Below, piece after piece: positions 1 through 9,611 of a stretch of 21,181 bases of DNA. The notes under the pieces are model-generated. The model searched no databases, was not told the DNA's origin, and saw only the letters and a program-made list of their open reading frames with translations. Every line of letters begins with the position of its first letter. Within the stretch, counting starts at the first letter, position 1. The position numbers and the translations under genes are program-made. Origin of the DNA: Welwitschia mirabilis (Eukaryota; Gnetophyta; Gnetopsida; Welwitschiales); contig JBOZIK010000001.1 in NCBI GenBank assembly GCA_051453625.1, positions 280,298,710 to 280,319,890 on the forward strand, written 5' to 3'.

Positions 1-560
1 AAGAGCACTTGACATATCCTTGCTGCTTTAGGTAATGGTCCAGTCTAGAAAACCATGCTCGTGGTGCCTGTTTTAAATCATACAAAGCCTTTTTAAGCAA
101 ATAAACATAACTTTCTTTACCTGACACAACAAATCCTTCAGGCTGCAAGATGTACACTTCCTCATCAAGATGACCATTTAAGAAGGTTGATTTCACATCC
201 ATTTGTCATACTGTCATTTTCATTTTAGCAGTAAAGGCAAAACAGTCTATTACTGATTCTAATCTAGCCATAGGTGCAAATGTTTCACCATAATTGATTC
301 TTGCTTCCTGCACATATCCTTTGACCATAAGTATAGCCTTATATTTATTAATGGTGTCATCTAGATTATACTTTATCCTATAAATCCATTTTGTACCAAT
401 AATATTTTTACCTTTTGGACAAGGAATTACGATCCAAGTTTGATTGTTCTCAATCTGGTTAATCTTCTCCTTCATTGCCTCCACCCAATGTGGGGAATCA
501 TTGCTTCTTTGTATCTGATCAAATCGGCTTGCATAACTTTGGCATTCAAAGTGGGATGAG
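1..560 (-). pseudogene. Ty1/copia reverse transcriptase fragment
   Basis: The minus strand reads as the N-terminal half of a copia reverse transcriptase, the enzyme that copies retrotransposon RNA into cDNA. In order: a WVEAMKEKI...NNQTW segment (about 430-500), GTKWIYRIKY (about 380-410), INYGETFAPMARLES (about 255-300), then [10 protein letters not shown] (175-205), [11 protein letters not shown] (about 140-170) and LKQAPRAW (about 55-85). The first catalytic Asp (codon at 197-199) is intact. The YVDD block should lie beyond the left edge. One in-frame TGA at 206-208 sits just before the MDVK motif, so the copy is broken. Homology ends near 540-570, where a tandem duplication begins, and no gag or integrase precedes it, so this is a truncated insertion. 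It is a different copia lineage from the two larger elements, and it lies antisense to the ABCG exon. Confidence 0.9.
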
Positions 561-711
561 GACAAGCACAAAAAAAAGAGAAAAATATGGCATTCAAATC
601 AAATCAAAACTGATTTTCAACCTGCCTTATCAGGGCATACAAAATGGATTGAGGATAAGCACAAAAGAAGGAGAAAAATATGACATTCAAATCAAATCAG
701 AACTGATTATT
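541..711. repeat. 93-bp tandem duplication, two copies
   Basis: The first ~76 bp of each copy (541-616 and 634-710) match with about ten substitutions, at an offset of 93 bp. Shared words include the purine-rich run gagaaaaatatg and attcaaatcaaatca. The left copy begins inside the edge of the copia RT homology, so the duplication sits at the truncation breakpoint. The 84-codon frame that spans it repeats a peptide simply because 93 is a multiple of 3. I do not regard it as a gene. Confidence 0.85.
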
Positions 712-774
712 ACAAGGGCAATTTGTTAACTAAATTTGTGACCAACAATGGCATGCTACAAAGTTAAAATGGAG

Positions 775-1425
775 CTCTCAGAAATCAATCCATTAAAGTG
801 GAAAAACTGGTTTCTTCTTCCTCTCTTTTGCCTTAATCTTACATTGATAGTATTACTTTGTGCCCCCAGCAGCCTTAAGAGACATGCTTTGACATCAAAA
901 CTTTGGTTTTCATTTAATTTGAGGTGCTTGCAAGTTTTTGAGATTTTGGAAATGGACGATCATGACAGTTGTATCATAGTTGCAGTGTTGCACGTTTTTC
1001 ATTTATGGTTTTGGAATGCAAATATCTACTGTGATATATCATTACATATAACACTAATACATATGCGAAATTGGGTAAGCTGTACTTGTTACATTTTGTT
1101 CCAAACTTTTAAAATTACCTGTCATGATGTTTATTACTTTAAATTCTTGAATTATACTGTGGTCAGTAATTGATATTTACTAGTTTCATAATTAATAACA
1201 ATATTTCTATACTGTTTCTAGGTTTATTTATCATCAAAAAGGAAATATTTGTCCAAATTGGCATGAAGTTATCTTAGTTTATTACAGTGTTGATTTTCTA
1301 TAGTTTACAATTTCCAATTTTGTGCAATTCCAGGTTGCAAATCTGGTGATTCTGCAGTTTGGCTCTTTTGGAAATAACAATGTTTCTGTAGTGATTCTGT
1401 ATTTTAAAAGTATCATTTAAGTAGC
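775..1425. repeat. Diverged ~0.6-kb repeat, copy A
   Basis: This stretch aligns collinearly with 2388-2995 over most of its length, with many substitutions and small indels. Shared anchors in the same order are ttgagattttgga (about 940 and 2547), cataattaataacaata (about 1187 and 2767), and gtagtgattctgtattttaaaagtat against gcagtgattcagtagtttagaagtat (about 1388 and 2956). It contains a 141-codon open frame at 748-1173, but that frame is not kept in copy B, so I treat it as non-coding. It is either an old segmental duplication inside an intron or two copies of an unnamed dispersed repeat. Confidence 0.75.
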
Positions 1426-2387
1426 TTTTGAACGAGAACTCATATTGTTGGGTTTAGTTCATTAGATTAATATGGTCGTCTTGAGATTTCCTTCATTGAC
1501 AGAATTTTCAGTCAAGCTTAGTTACCCACCCCTGTGGGTTTCATTTTTCCATTTCGAAGAGACTGCATCCAGAATTCAACATAACAATAATTAGTCCTGA
1601 GCAATGTGGCAGACTCTTCCAGTTATCATAAGATCATTCTTGACACAAACCAGCAGGAGGCTTGGTTACTTGGCAGTGCTTCATTCTGAGTTGACAAAAA
1701 TTGAATAGTAATTTTCATAGCATGATTTATGGTGTGAAATGTGAATGTTAATAACGAACTGCTGTGTAATGATCATGGGCTACTAGTGAATGTGTAGAGT
1801 GACACTATGCTGGTGTTGGCACAATAGTTCCAGAGATACACAGTAGGCATGAGAGAAATGTGTTGGGGTTTGCATGTGGGCATCCTGATATATTAGTCAA
1901 ACCATAATCTTCAGAAAAACAACACTCTCACAATGTGTAGAGGGGTTTCAAATGACTTTGAAACATGCTTATAACTAGCAATTCAAAACAAGCTAATCAC
2001 ATGTGAGTAATTCAGAGGCATTACATAAAAGTTATCAAAATGCGAACGAATAATGACAAGCAGGGAAAGTTGAATCAGATGACAAGTGGATAGTAGCAGC
2101 TTAAACAAAATAATCTACCAGTTAGGGATAACTGTCAAACATGGAGACAATGAAACATTGTTGGAGTTCTACACATGGCCAAAATATAATACATCAAATA
2201 TGATAATCTTTATAGGAGCTGAGTTTGCAACAGCACTGCATATACAACATAATGTCCCCATTCTAGCAGCTAAGATTTTGATGACCATAGTATAATCAAA
2301 ATCATAATTCTGAGGAAGAAACTGCTTTTAAGTTGGCTTGGAATTGCAATTGTGTAGGAGTCGCGATTCCATATTCTGGTGATCCTC
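1426..2387. other. Unassigned non-coding spacer
   Basis: About 960 bp of AT-rich DNA between repeat copies A and B. I see no coding similarity, no RNA gene, and no clear terminal repeats that would mark it as a mobile element. Open frames here are short and show no recognisable domain. It is probably intron or intergenic DNA of the ABCG locus. Confidence 0.5.
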
Positions 2388-2995
2388 GTGCAAAACAGTC
2401 CAGTAAAGGTGGAAAAACCACTTTCTTTCACTTTTTGCGACACCTTCTTACACTGATACCACATGGCTTCATTCCCTTGGTGGATTGGACACATAATGTC
2501 AACATTGAAGTTTCTATTACATTGAATCTAGAGTGTTTCTAGTTTCTTTGAGATTTTGGACATGTATGATCATCATAGTCGTATTATTGTTCCAGTGTTA
2601 AAAACTGGTATTGGAATACAAACATATTGGTATTTTGGGAAAAGTGTGTAAGTTTTAGTTTTTATATTTTGTTCTAGCTTTAAATATTGTATGCAATAGT
2701 GTTTACTACTTTAAATTGTTTAATAAACTTCGAAAACTGTGCCTGGCAACTGATACTCACTACTCTCATAATTAATAACAATACCTTTATATTGTTTTTG
2801 GATTGCTTTTCATGAAAAATCCAATACCTCTCAAAACCTACTTGGAAACTATTATATCTAACTCTTGGTTTTTGATATTTCATGACTCCACATGATTCTA
2901 AGTCCTGATTTGGGTGATTCCTATGATTTGGATCTTTTAGCCCTGAAGTGCTTCTGCAGTGATTCAGTAGTTTAGAAGTATGATCAGAATAATTA
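2388..2995. repeat. Diverged ~0.6-kb repeat, copy B
   Basis: This is the partner of copy A in the same orientation. It lacks about 40 bp that copy A has near 1030-1070. Neither copy shows an intact shared reading frame or splice-site pair, so I see no sign that the repeated unit holds an exon. Confidence 0.75.
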
Positions 2996-3054
2996 ATAAG
3001 AGTGGGATCTTGTTCATAACAAAGAAATTATTGGCTAAGATGTGTATTACTATT

Positions 3055-3303
3055 TACATAGCTTAAAACCATTTTCATGAATTAAAGTTTTGTGATTGAA
3101 TTTTATCTTCTATATGTGATTCGTTTTTGAATACATAAAAATCTACCTTTATAAAAATATTGCATAAAACATTTTGTACATAGCTTAAAACCATTTTCAT
3201 GAATTAAATTTTTGTGATTGAATTTTATCTTCCATGTGTGATTCGTATTTGAATACAAATTGTAAAAATCTACCTCTAGAAAGATATTTCATAAAAGATT
3301 CTG
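3055..3303. repeat. 122-bp tandem duplication, two copies
   Basis: Copy 1 is 3055-3176 and copy 2 is 3177-3303. Both begin tacatagcttaaaaccat and continue nearly identically through a ttttgtgattgaattttatctt segment. They differ by a handful of substitutions and a ~5-7-bp insertion (around 3258-3264) in copy 2. The high similarity implies a recent duplication compared with the A/B pair just upstream. It is non-coding and lies about 270 bp upstream of the ABCG exon. Confidence 0.9.
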
Positions 3304-3577
3304 TTTGTTTGCATGCAAAATATGTGTAGAATATTTCTATTCATGTGACATTGTGGTAGGGAAAGAGAAACTATCTGCAGTTATCATCCATTTATCTTAA
3401 ATTCTCCTTTCTATAGCTAATGGCTTTAGTTGAAAACTTGGTATATCATAAATGAAGAACGTTTTCTTTCTTATCTTTCAAATTCTGCGAGGAACTATGT
3501 TGTGATACTTGTAACATGCTGGTTGATGTTATCTTTGTAGCTCAGATGATTTATAATTACCACTTTTATGCATATAG

Positions 3578-3779
3578 GCTTGGACGCGTTCCAAGCAGAG
3601 AGGGTAATGGAGACACTCCGTCAACTTGCTCAAGAAGGACATACAATAGTATGCTCCATCCATCAACCTCGAGGTTCAATATACACAAAATTTGACGACT
3701 TGGTTTTGCTCTCACAAGGTGCAGTTGTGTATGCGGGCCCAGCTGGAGAGGAACCCTTGACTTACTTTTCACAATGCGG
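3578..3779 (+). CDS. Internal exon of ABCG-family half-transporter (ABCG7-like)
   Basis: The 202-bp exon encodes about 67 residues of the C-terminal part of an ABC ATPase domain. It starts at the D-loop (GLDAFQAE, right after where DEPTT would end the previous exon). It then carries the H-loop (CSIHQPRGSIY, with the switch His), KFDDLVLLSQG and the ABCG-typical VVYAGPAGEEPLTYF. ABCG half-transporters use ATP to move lipids, hormones or other small molecules across membranes; the YAGPAG wording and overall match point to plant ABCG7 (WBC7). Splicing fits: acceptor AG at 3576-3577 (phase 1, completing the Gly codon) and donor GT at 3780-3781 (phase 2). Translation runs into a stop at about 3814 if not spliced. 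The Walker A, signature, downstream linker and membrane exons were not found in the window. A lone exon could also mean a pseudogene fragment, but no internal stop or frameshift is present and the motifs are intact. Confidence 0.85.
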
Positions 3780-4110
3780 GTTTGTTTTTGTTTCCTACAG
3801 AGCAAGTAATGCATAAATTGCAATAAATGAGAATTTGTATTCCATCAACTAGTAAGGGAATATGCTGAAAACTTTAACTAGGTTAAGGAACAAGATAATA
3901 GGCTTTGTAACACATTATCAAGATTGGTATTTTTGAAATTTATTTTTTGCTAAAACCCAAACATTGTTGACTGGAATGCTTTAGTGGTCTGATTTAAGTA
4001 TTAACATTTACTTTTCTCCAGTTGGCAAGAAGCATCTAATGTGTATTAATCTGTTCATGTATTTTATCCTCTCAGAGGCTATCAATGGCGATCTTTATAA
4101 AATCATTGGA
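3780..4110. other. Presumed start of the downstream ABCG intron
   Basis: AT-rich, non-coding sequence follows the gtttgt donor. I searched by eye for the exon expected next in ABCG7-type genes (Cys-Pro-Glu-His followed by an NPAEF-like motif) and did not find it here or further right in the window. Confidence 0.5.
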
Positions 4111-4192
4111 TGCCTAAATAAGTATGCAAACACTCCATAATACAGTATCCCTGCCTAAATAAGAATGAAAACACTACATAATACAGTATACC
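4111..4192. repeat. 41-bp tandem duplication, two copies
   Basis: Copies at 4111-4151 and 4152-4192 both read tgcctaaataag, then an A-rich stretch, then ataatacagtat. They differ at about four positions and sit head to tail with no spacer. Confidence 0.9.
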
Positions 4193-4527
4193 TTCTTCTT
4201 TATTATTGCTATTCTTAATAGCATAACCTTTCAATATTTACTTATTAAATAAAAATGTTTCTGTTACGTCACTTGCTCAAACAAGTAACACAGTCAACTA
4301 AAGTGTGATTAATAAGAGGGAGCTTAGCCATGTTATCTTAAACACAGCTTTGAAAACCATAGAGCAGTAAATTAAGTATCTTTAATGTTTCTGGCACAAC
4401 CTAATACATTATAACTGTTAACATATCATAATCCATTGGTTAATGTTTACGTAAGATACACAAACAAGGAAAGATTTTTCTCACCATAAGTAACATCCTT
4501 TGAGATAGATCTGGGATTGGAAAAAAG

Positions 4528-4546
4528 GAAAGAAAGAAAGAAAGAA
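4528..4546. repeat. (GAAA)n microsatellite
   Basis: About 4.5 uninterrupted GAAA units, preceded by an A-rich run. Confidence 0.9.
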
Positions 4547-4676
4547 TTCTACCAATAACCAGGGAGATAGTTCAGTACTCATTACTCTTACAGAGGTTAC
4601 CCTGCCAATTTACACACCATTCTATGTCATCATTCTACCTAGAACTGATATGGTTTCTCAACCACTCACCACTATT

Positions 4677-5368
4677 GGGTGTGGCTTGGTTGTTAGGCTA
4701 TTGCAGGTGTAAGCTTGAACTAGAGCAGAGGATGGTACCTATTTGAGTTGTGGTCCCCTTTAGACTTGGGGGTGCGATGAAAGCCTAAGGCTTACAACTG
4801 CCATCCAATAGAGTCTCCCTTCCAAACTGTTTCGAGAGTATCACCCGCCTAAGAAGGGTTTGTTACAGAATCAATCTCAAAGACAGCTAATTGTAATGTT
4901 TTAAGTCTGCTGAGGTAATACTTCTAATTTCTTAGTGAATAGGATCAAACTGGATGCAGGTAATAGAGATGAACCAGAACTAGTGGGTTTGGAACTAAAT
5001 TGGGTAAAGTTATGACTAGATTTGTGGGGGTGTGGCTTGTGTTTGTTAGGCTATTGCTGATGTGACCTTGAACTACAGTGCAGGATGGTAATTATTTGAG
5101 TTGTGGTCCACTTTNNNNNNNNNNNNNNNNNNNNNNNNNNACTGCCCTCCAATGAAGAGTCCCTTCCAACACGTTTTCAGGGTATCACCTACCTAAGGAG
5201 GGTGTGTTACAGAATGAATCTAAAAGAGAACTAATTGCAAATTTTTAAGTCTGCTGAGGTATACTTCTAAAGTCTTACTGAATAGGATCAAAGTGGATGC
5301 AGATAATATAGTTGAACTAGAACTAGTGGTTTGGAATAAATTGGGTAAAATTATGATTAGATTTGTGG
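4677..5368. repeat. 351-bp tandem duplication with an assembly gap in copy 2
   Basis: Copy 1 (4677-5027) and copy 2 (5028-5368) both start gggtgtggcttg and end agatttgtgg. They align along their whole length with scattered substitutions and small indels; shared anchors include gagttgtggtcc, aagtctgctgaggta and aataggatcaaa. A 26-N gap in copy 2 falls opposite a ~35-bp stretch of copy 1. No reading frame is conserved and the ends do not look like LTRs. It may be an unnamed dispersed repeat present as a tandem pair. Confidence 0.88.
5115..5140. other. Assembly gap (26 N)
   Basis: A run of N inside the second 351-bp repeat unit. The matching stretch of copy 1 (about 4764-4798) suggests what kind of sequence is missing. 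Confidence 0.99.
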
Positions 5369-6808
5369 TTCTCCAAGGTCTACATCTAAGTTCTTAATGT
5401 GTTTGCCTTGATTATTCACTGGCTGCAAATTTGCCAACCATGTTTATTGTTTTCTAAAGGATAATTACATCTAGGTTGTATTCACCTAAACTAAACTGAC
5501 ATATACTTTCAGTAATCTAGCCTTATCAAAGAAGTACTCTGCCTAACATCCAAATGAATATGCAAGGGCCTTGGAAGAAGAGCAGATAGAGAGGCAGCAT
5601 GTCAAAATACAACATTATCTTATAGGTTTTAGCAATCATCTCTAACTAAGCAAACTAAAGAAGATAATTCACTAAGCATATAAATATATTCAAATTTAAT
5701 AATTTCTAATGAAATTGAAGAAAATACATCACAAATTGGACCATAAACTTGTGACAAGGAAAATAAATTATGCTCTTATCCATAACATGAAACAAAGCGA
5801 AATATAAATTATCAAAATCTAGTTTTTAATTTTGTAATACAATAAACTTTAAAATATTTATGAAGGGAATAAGTTAAATAGATAAAATACAAAACATTCT
5901 ACCTTGATACAATAGCCAAGTTGGAAGGTATTGTTTTTATTATAGTGTACAAAACATTCACACTCCAAAGAAACATAAAAATGAAATTTTTGGTGGGTAA
6001 CGATGTTGCGTATGTAATGTTGTCTTGCAAGGTTGATATGATTAGTAACTTTAAGTGTTCTTATGCTTGGAAAGTATGCTTTTGTAAGATCTCCTCCTTT
6101 TAATTAGGTGGGTATCATGCAGTGCATAATAGAGATGCATTGCATGATGATACCATAAGGTGACCTTCACAAAGTTTTGATGAATTTCCCAAAGGGGTGC
6201 TTAGATGCTAGTGGATGCAATTTGAGGGAGAGCATGGATGGTTTGGCCACTTATCATTTAACTTATTTTAACCGGGTTTTTAAAGACTATATAGAGGCTT
6301 GGCATCCAAGTGTTGGGTATGTTGGAGGCACTAGTGGATGTTAGTTGGTTTGTTTTGTACCTTACTATAATAGCAGAATGATTATGCTTATGAACTATGT
6401 AATGGACAATTTTACATAATTGTTCTGGATATGTTAGGGTTGTTAGCTGCTTATAATGCCCTTGATATTTGGTCAAGATGGGAACTAAGTGTTACTTAAC
6501 CATTAAAGTTTTATCAGCAAGACTTGAAACAATTAAGTGATAACACAAGCTTCTTAGTGAATGACATTCATAACTCAATATGAATGAACATACCACTATA
6601 TGACATGACTACAAAGGATATGGTAAAACCTTTTTTAATCAATCATAGTTCTATGGAGAGTATTAATCATTTATCATCCATTCACCAATTCTTCCACAAG
6701 ATCATCTGTAGACAATGAAGGCATATGTGCTTCCATATGATGCCTTTCTTTTCACTCTCTATAAAGTCGCGGTGTATAAGAGGGCCCATGAGATTATGTT
6801 GCCCCTTT
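5369..6808. other. Unassigned AT-rich non-coding region
   Basis: About 1.4 kb with very AT-rich stretches (about 5650-5900). I see no domain-bearing reading frame, no tRNA and no LTR-like ends. The one structured element is the palindrome at 6111-6153. A TATA-like ctataaag lies at about 6760, but nothing downstream identifies it as a promoter. Confidence 0.5.
6111..6153. other. Imperfect 43-bp palindrome
   Basis: The left arm ggtatcat-gca-gtgcat and right arm atgcat-tgc-atgatgatacc are near reverse complements around a ~7-nt loop, with one mismatch and a 3-nt bulge. It could be a transposon footprint or the end of a small inverted-repeat element, but no target-site duplication is evident. 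Confidence 0.7.
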
Positions 6809-7134
6809 TGTTAGGAAAGTCGAGTCAAATCTTTCCTTGTATTTTATCCTTAGTGTCATGGTTTCTAACCCTAACGTAAGTTTATAAAAGGTAGGTTAGT
6901 GTTGAAGGAACTTGTACTTGATGGTAAAGGTGATTTAATCTCTCAAGTTTGAGCGATTATATTTATTGCTTAAGCTTTTAAGAATGGATTGTATCCTTGT
7001 TTTCTTTGATTGAATATAGAGCTCTTTATTGTTGTATCGACATAGGTTAGAAAGCTCAAACCACATTAATTTTTGTGTGTCTTGCTTCTTGTTGCTCTAT
7101 ATCATTGTTCCTTTCTGTTACCTTCTTCATAACA
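6809..7134 (+). mobile_element. Probable 5' LTR of the plus-strand copia element (left edge uncertain)
   Basis: The right end is set by ...cataaca (CA at 7133-7134) two bases before the primer binding site. The best left end is tgttaggaaag at 6809, giving inverted termini TGTTA/TAACA and a 326-bp length usual for copia LTRs. A TATA-like tttataaaag at 6881-6890 would be the promoter. No 3' LTR was recognised downstream, so the left boundary rests on the termini alone; tgttgcccc at 6797 is an alternative. Confidence 0.55.
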
Positions 7135-7136
7135 GT

Positions 7137-7147
7137 TGGTATCAGAG
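7137..7147 (+). promoter_or_regulatory. Primer binding site, initiator-tRNA-Met type
   Basis: tggtatcagag is the usual plant Ty1/copia primer binding site, complementary to the 3' end of initiator methionine tRNA, where minus-strand DNA synthesis begins. It lies two bases after the presumed LTR end and ahead of the gag relic, in the right order and orientation. Confidence 0.88.
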
Positions 7148-7209
7148 TCCAAGCCATGGTTTTCATGCTATAAGAAAAGTGTAGTTAAGCTGAGATAGCG
7201 AAGCAAAGC

Positions 7210-7900
7210 ATAGTGAGTCTAAGAATGAATGGGGCATGGAAGGGCATCCATATAACTTCAATGTAGTGTGTTTGCGCAAATTAGGGTATTACTCGTCCCT
7301 TTTAATTTGTGAGAATGAGAAGATTGCAAATGATAGACAGACTTAGGGGTCAAGATTGGAATACTTGAAGCATAATTATGAAGGTTATTTCTATATAGAA
7401 GGGCTATGTAGAAGCATGAATCTACTGGTATTGATGATGATGTCTGGATAAAGATGAAAGCAGGAATCATGTCTTTCATTTATCATTGTTTAGGTAATGA
7501 CATTTTAGTGTCAATGGCAAGTGAATCAAGCTTGCTTATTCTTTGGACAAAATTGAAGAATCGTTTTGATAAGGCATGATTCTCAAATCATTTTCAGTTT
7601 ATGAAAAATTCTTCAATGCAAAGATGAAGCTATGGGTTTCCTTACATGATCATTTAGATGAGAAGAGTTGAATATCATAAAGTTGAAGGAGTACGAGGTT
7701 ATAATTCAAGAACTTATGAAGTGTCACGAGGTCCTGCCTTCTCTAAGAAGCTTATGGGCAACATTGCTGATAACTGTTATTACATCCACGAGCACGACTA
7801 TCGTTTTGTTCGATGACATAGTTTCTACTCTCCAAGTTGCTTAAAAGATGTTAGAAATGAAATTTTTTGACAATGCGTTGGTTATTGGCAATAAGGGGAG
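7210..7900 (+). pseudogene. Decayed copia gag (capsid) relic
   Basis: Translated fragments in shifting frames resemble the UBN2-type gag region of copia elements. They include an ILWTKLKNRFDK stretch (about 7538-7575, the usual elWdkLe..y), a KEYEVIIQEL segment (about 7685-7718), LPSL near 7735-7745, and a DDIVSTLQVA..KMLEMK helix (about 7813-7862). Stops and frameshifts are frequent, so no full product is possible. Gag packages the element RNA in a virus-like particle. Assignment rests on order (after the PBS, before integrase) and these short matches. Confidence 0.6.
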
Positions 7901-8260
7901 AATAGAGAGATGTGACTAGGGTTGAAGGAGGAGCAAGAATAGAGGAATCTTGTATGACACAATTGTTATTGTACATGTTGCTGATGTTAGAGAGTTGTCA
8001 AGACAATGTAATGGTGAAAGGTTGATTGTTAGAAACAGAAGACATTTGCCTAATATCGTAGAGAACATGTTGTCAATTGTGTCATTTGATGAACTTGTAT
8101 GTAAGCTCATGGTTTCTTATGGNNNNNNNNNNCCTAAAAGACCAACAAAGCTATTATGACTTTCTTGAGAGGGACAAAAAAAGGTTTTGTGTATATCTTG
8201 CTTGCTATGATTGCAGGAATATAAGAAGATGTTGGTGTTATTGCAGAATACCCCTAATTT
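7901..8260 (+). pseudogene. Decayed gag-protease interval
   Basis: By position this should hold the zinc knuckle and aspartic protease, but I can recognise neither. The 10-N gap at 8123-8132 removes part of it. Cysteine-rich text near 8180-8240 (CYDC...CWC) could be a scrambled zinc knuckle, but the spacing does not fit CX2CX4HX4C. Confidence 0.4.
8123..8132. other. Assembly gap (10 N)
   Basis: A short run of N within the decayed gag-protease interval of the plus-strand copia element. Confidence 0.99.
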
Positions 8261-9060
8261 ATGGCATTAGTGTTTTGGACATTGTGTGTAGCCTCATATG
8301 AAGGCATTATAATCTAAATTTCTTATTCTTGCATCTACTAGGGTTACTTATAGATTTTTGTCAAGGTTGTGAGGTAGGAAAAACATGTACGAATAATATC
8401 ATCTGTGATTAATATCTTAGTAATAGCACACTTTAGATTTAATATATTTAGATGTTGTTGGGCCTCTTAATCTTCTTTCTCTTCCTTATTGTATTTTGTC
8501 GCTTTCATTAATGATTTTAGCTCTATGGTGGGTGTTTGTCCCTTGATGTCAAATTACATGATTCTTGATGTATTTAAATGATTTGTAGCATAGGTAGAAA
8601 TCCTACTGGTTTGAAGGGAAAAAGTTTTCTAGCAATGGATGTGAATAGACCTTATTGCTTTTGTTCAATTCTGTATTAAGAAAGGCATAATTCATTCACA
8701 CATGACGCCTAAGACGCCATGACAAAGTGGAGTGGTGGAAGGTTACAATTGGACTCTCTTGAAACATGCTAAAGCAGTGTTGCTAGTGCTTATCTTGCAT
8801 AGACATTTTGAGCTAAGGCAATTAGCATGGTCGCTTATTTAATGCATGGTTCCTCACATGCTGCTATAGATGGACATATCTAGAGATGCTTTGGAGGGCA
8901 ACTTCAATTTCACATTCGTAGTGAAAACGTTTTTGGTTGTGAGCCTACATCCATGTACAAAAATCTCACATGTCAAAGTTGGATGATGGGGTACACAGGT
9001 TAATCTTTGTAGGATATGTTGGGGAGGATAGATGCTAGAAACTTTGATATCTTGCTTATA
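8261..9060 (+). pseudogene. Decayed copia integrase with GAG-pre-integrase region
   Basis: Integrase inserts the cDNA into the host genome. Visible pieces in order: a weak pre-integrase relic ending C-E-V-GK (about 8290-8385); LDVVGPL (about 8447-8470), holding the first catalytic Asp; a damaged second-Asp block reading SNG (about 8630-8645); KKGIIHSHMTPKTP then QSGVVEGYNWTLLKHAKAVL (about 8680-8780), which keeps the catalytic Glu; FGCEP (about 8930-8950); and LDDG...LIFVGYVGE (about 8980-9030). Many stops and frameshifts intervene. The order matches Ty1/copia (integrase before RT). Confidence 0.82.
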
Positions 9061-9534
9061 AAGAAATGATCAAATTTAGGAATGCTAATTGTAAAAAAGA
9101 CACTATTTTATCCTATATAGATTAAGAATCAAAATGAGTACAAATCTAATCCCACCTTCCCTCAAAATGAGCCTATTAGTGTTCGTTTTTCACAGTGATG
9201 TTGATGAGCAACTAGGGAGCATTATTAATGAGGAAAATAAAATGGTCCTAGAAGGAGGTGAAAATAATGAAGAAGAAGAATGGGTAAATAGAAACAAGAA
9301 ACACTAGATAAAGAAGAAGATCAACATTTTGATGTCACACCTCCACATTGGGTGAAGGGATCTGCTTGTCTTATGAAGCTGTGTAACAGGTATTCATCCT
9401 TGCATGTTGTTCTTCGTACTAGTAGTGTGAAACCTAAAGCTCTTGTAGAGGTAAGCTTCTCCTAATGCAGAGAAGTAGGAGCATGTGAAGAAATAAAATG
9501 GAAAATACCTTAATTAGTGTCATATATGAGATCT
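9061..9534 (+). pseudogene. Copia integrase-RT linker relic
   Basis: This stretch follows the integrase C-terminal block. It is Glu/Asn-rich (NEENK, GGENNEEEE, about 9215-9285), then has a PPHWVKGSA segment (about 9342-9368) of the kind that precedes the copia reverse transcriptase, and a W-K-I-P remnant near 9498-9510. Frameshifts and stops are present. Homology stops at the inverted repeat that begins at 9535. Confidence 0.55.
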
Positions 9535-9611
9535 TATAACATCTAGTTGTTTTAATTCAAGGTCCAACCTAGCAACCAAGGATGAGACCAATAGATCAAT
9601 GTTTTAAAAAT
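9535..9611 (+). repeat. Left arm of perfect 77-bp inverted repeat
   Basis: The sequence from tataacatctagttg to gttttaaaaat is the exact reverse complement of 10606-10682, 77 of 77 by my reading. It lies within the decayed copia pol. The pair looks like long terminal inverted repeats of a DNA transposon, possibly Mutator-like, whose interior is lost in the gap. Because the right arm starts at the first base after the gap, the true repeat may be longer. An assembly inversion artefact is the main alternative. Confidence 0.85.

Noticed and set aside
748-1173. 141-codon open frame with hydrophobic, Leu/Cys-rich translation
   Set aside because: It overlaps repeat copy A, and the homologous copy B does not keep the frame. 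No domain is recognisable and codon use looks like random AT-rich DNA.
3566-3823. Open frame on the minus strand opposite the ABCG exon
   Set aside because: A shadow frame; the plus-strand frame has the ABC motifs and the splice sites.
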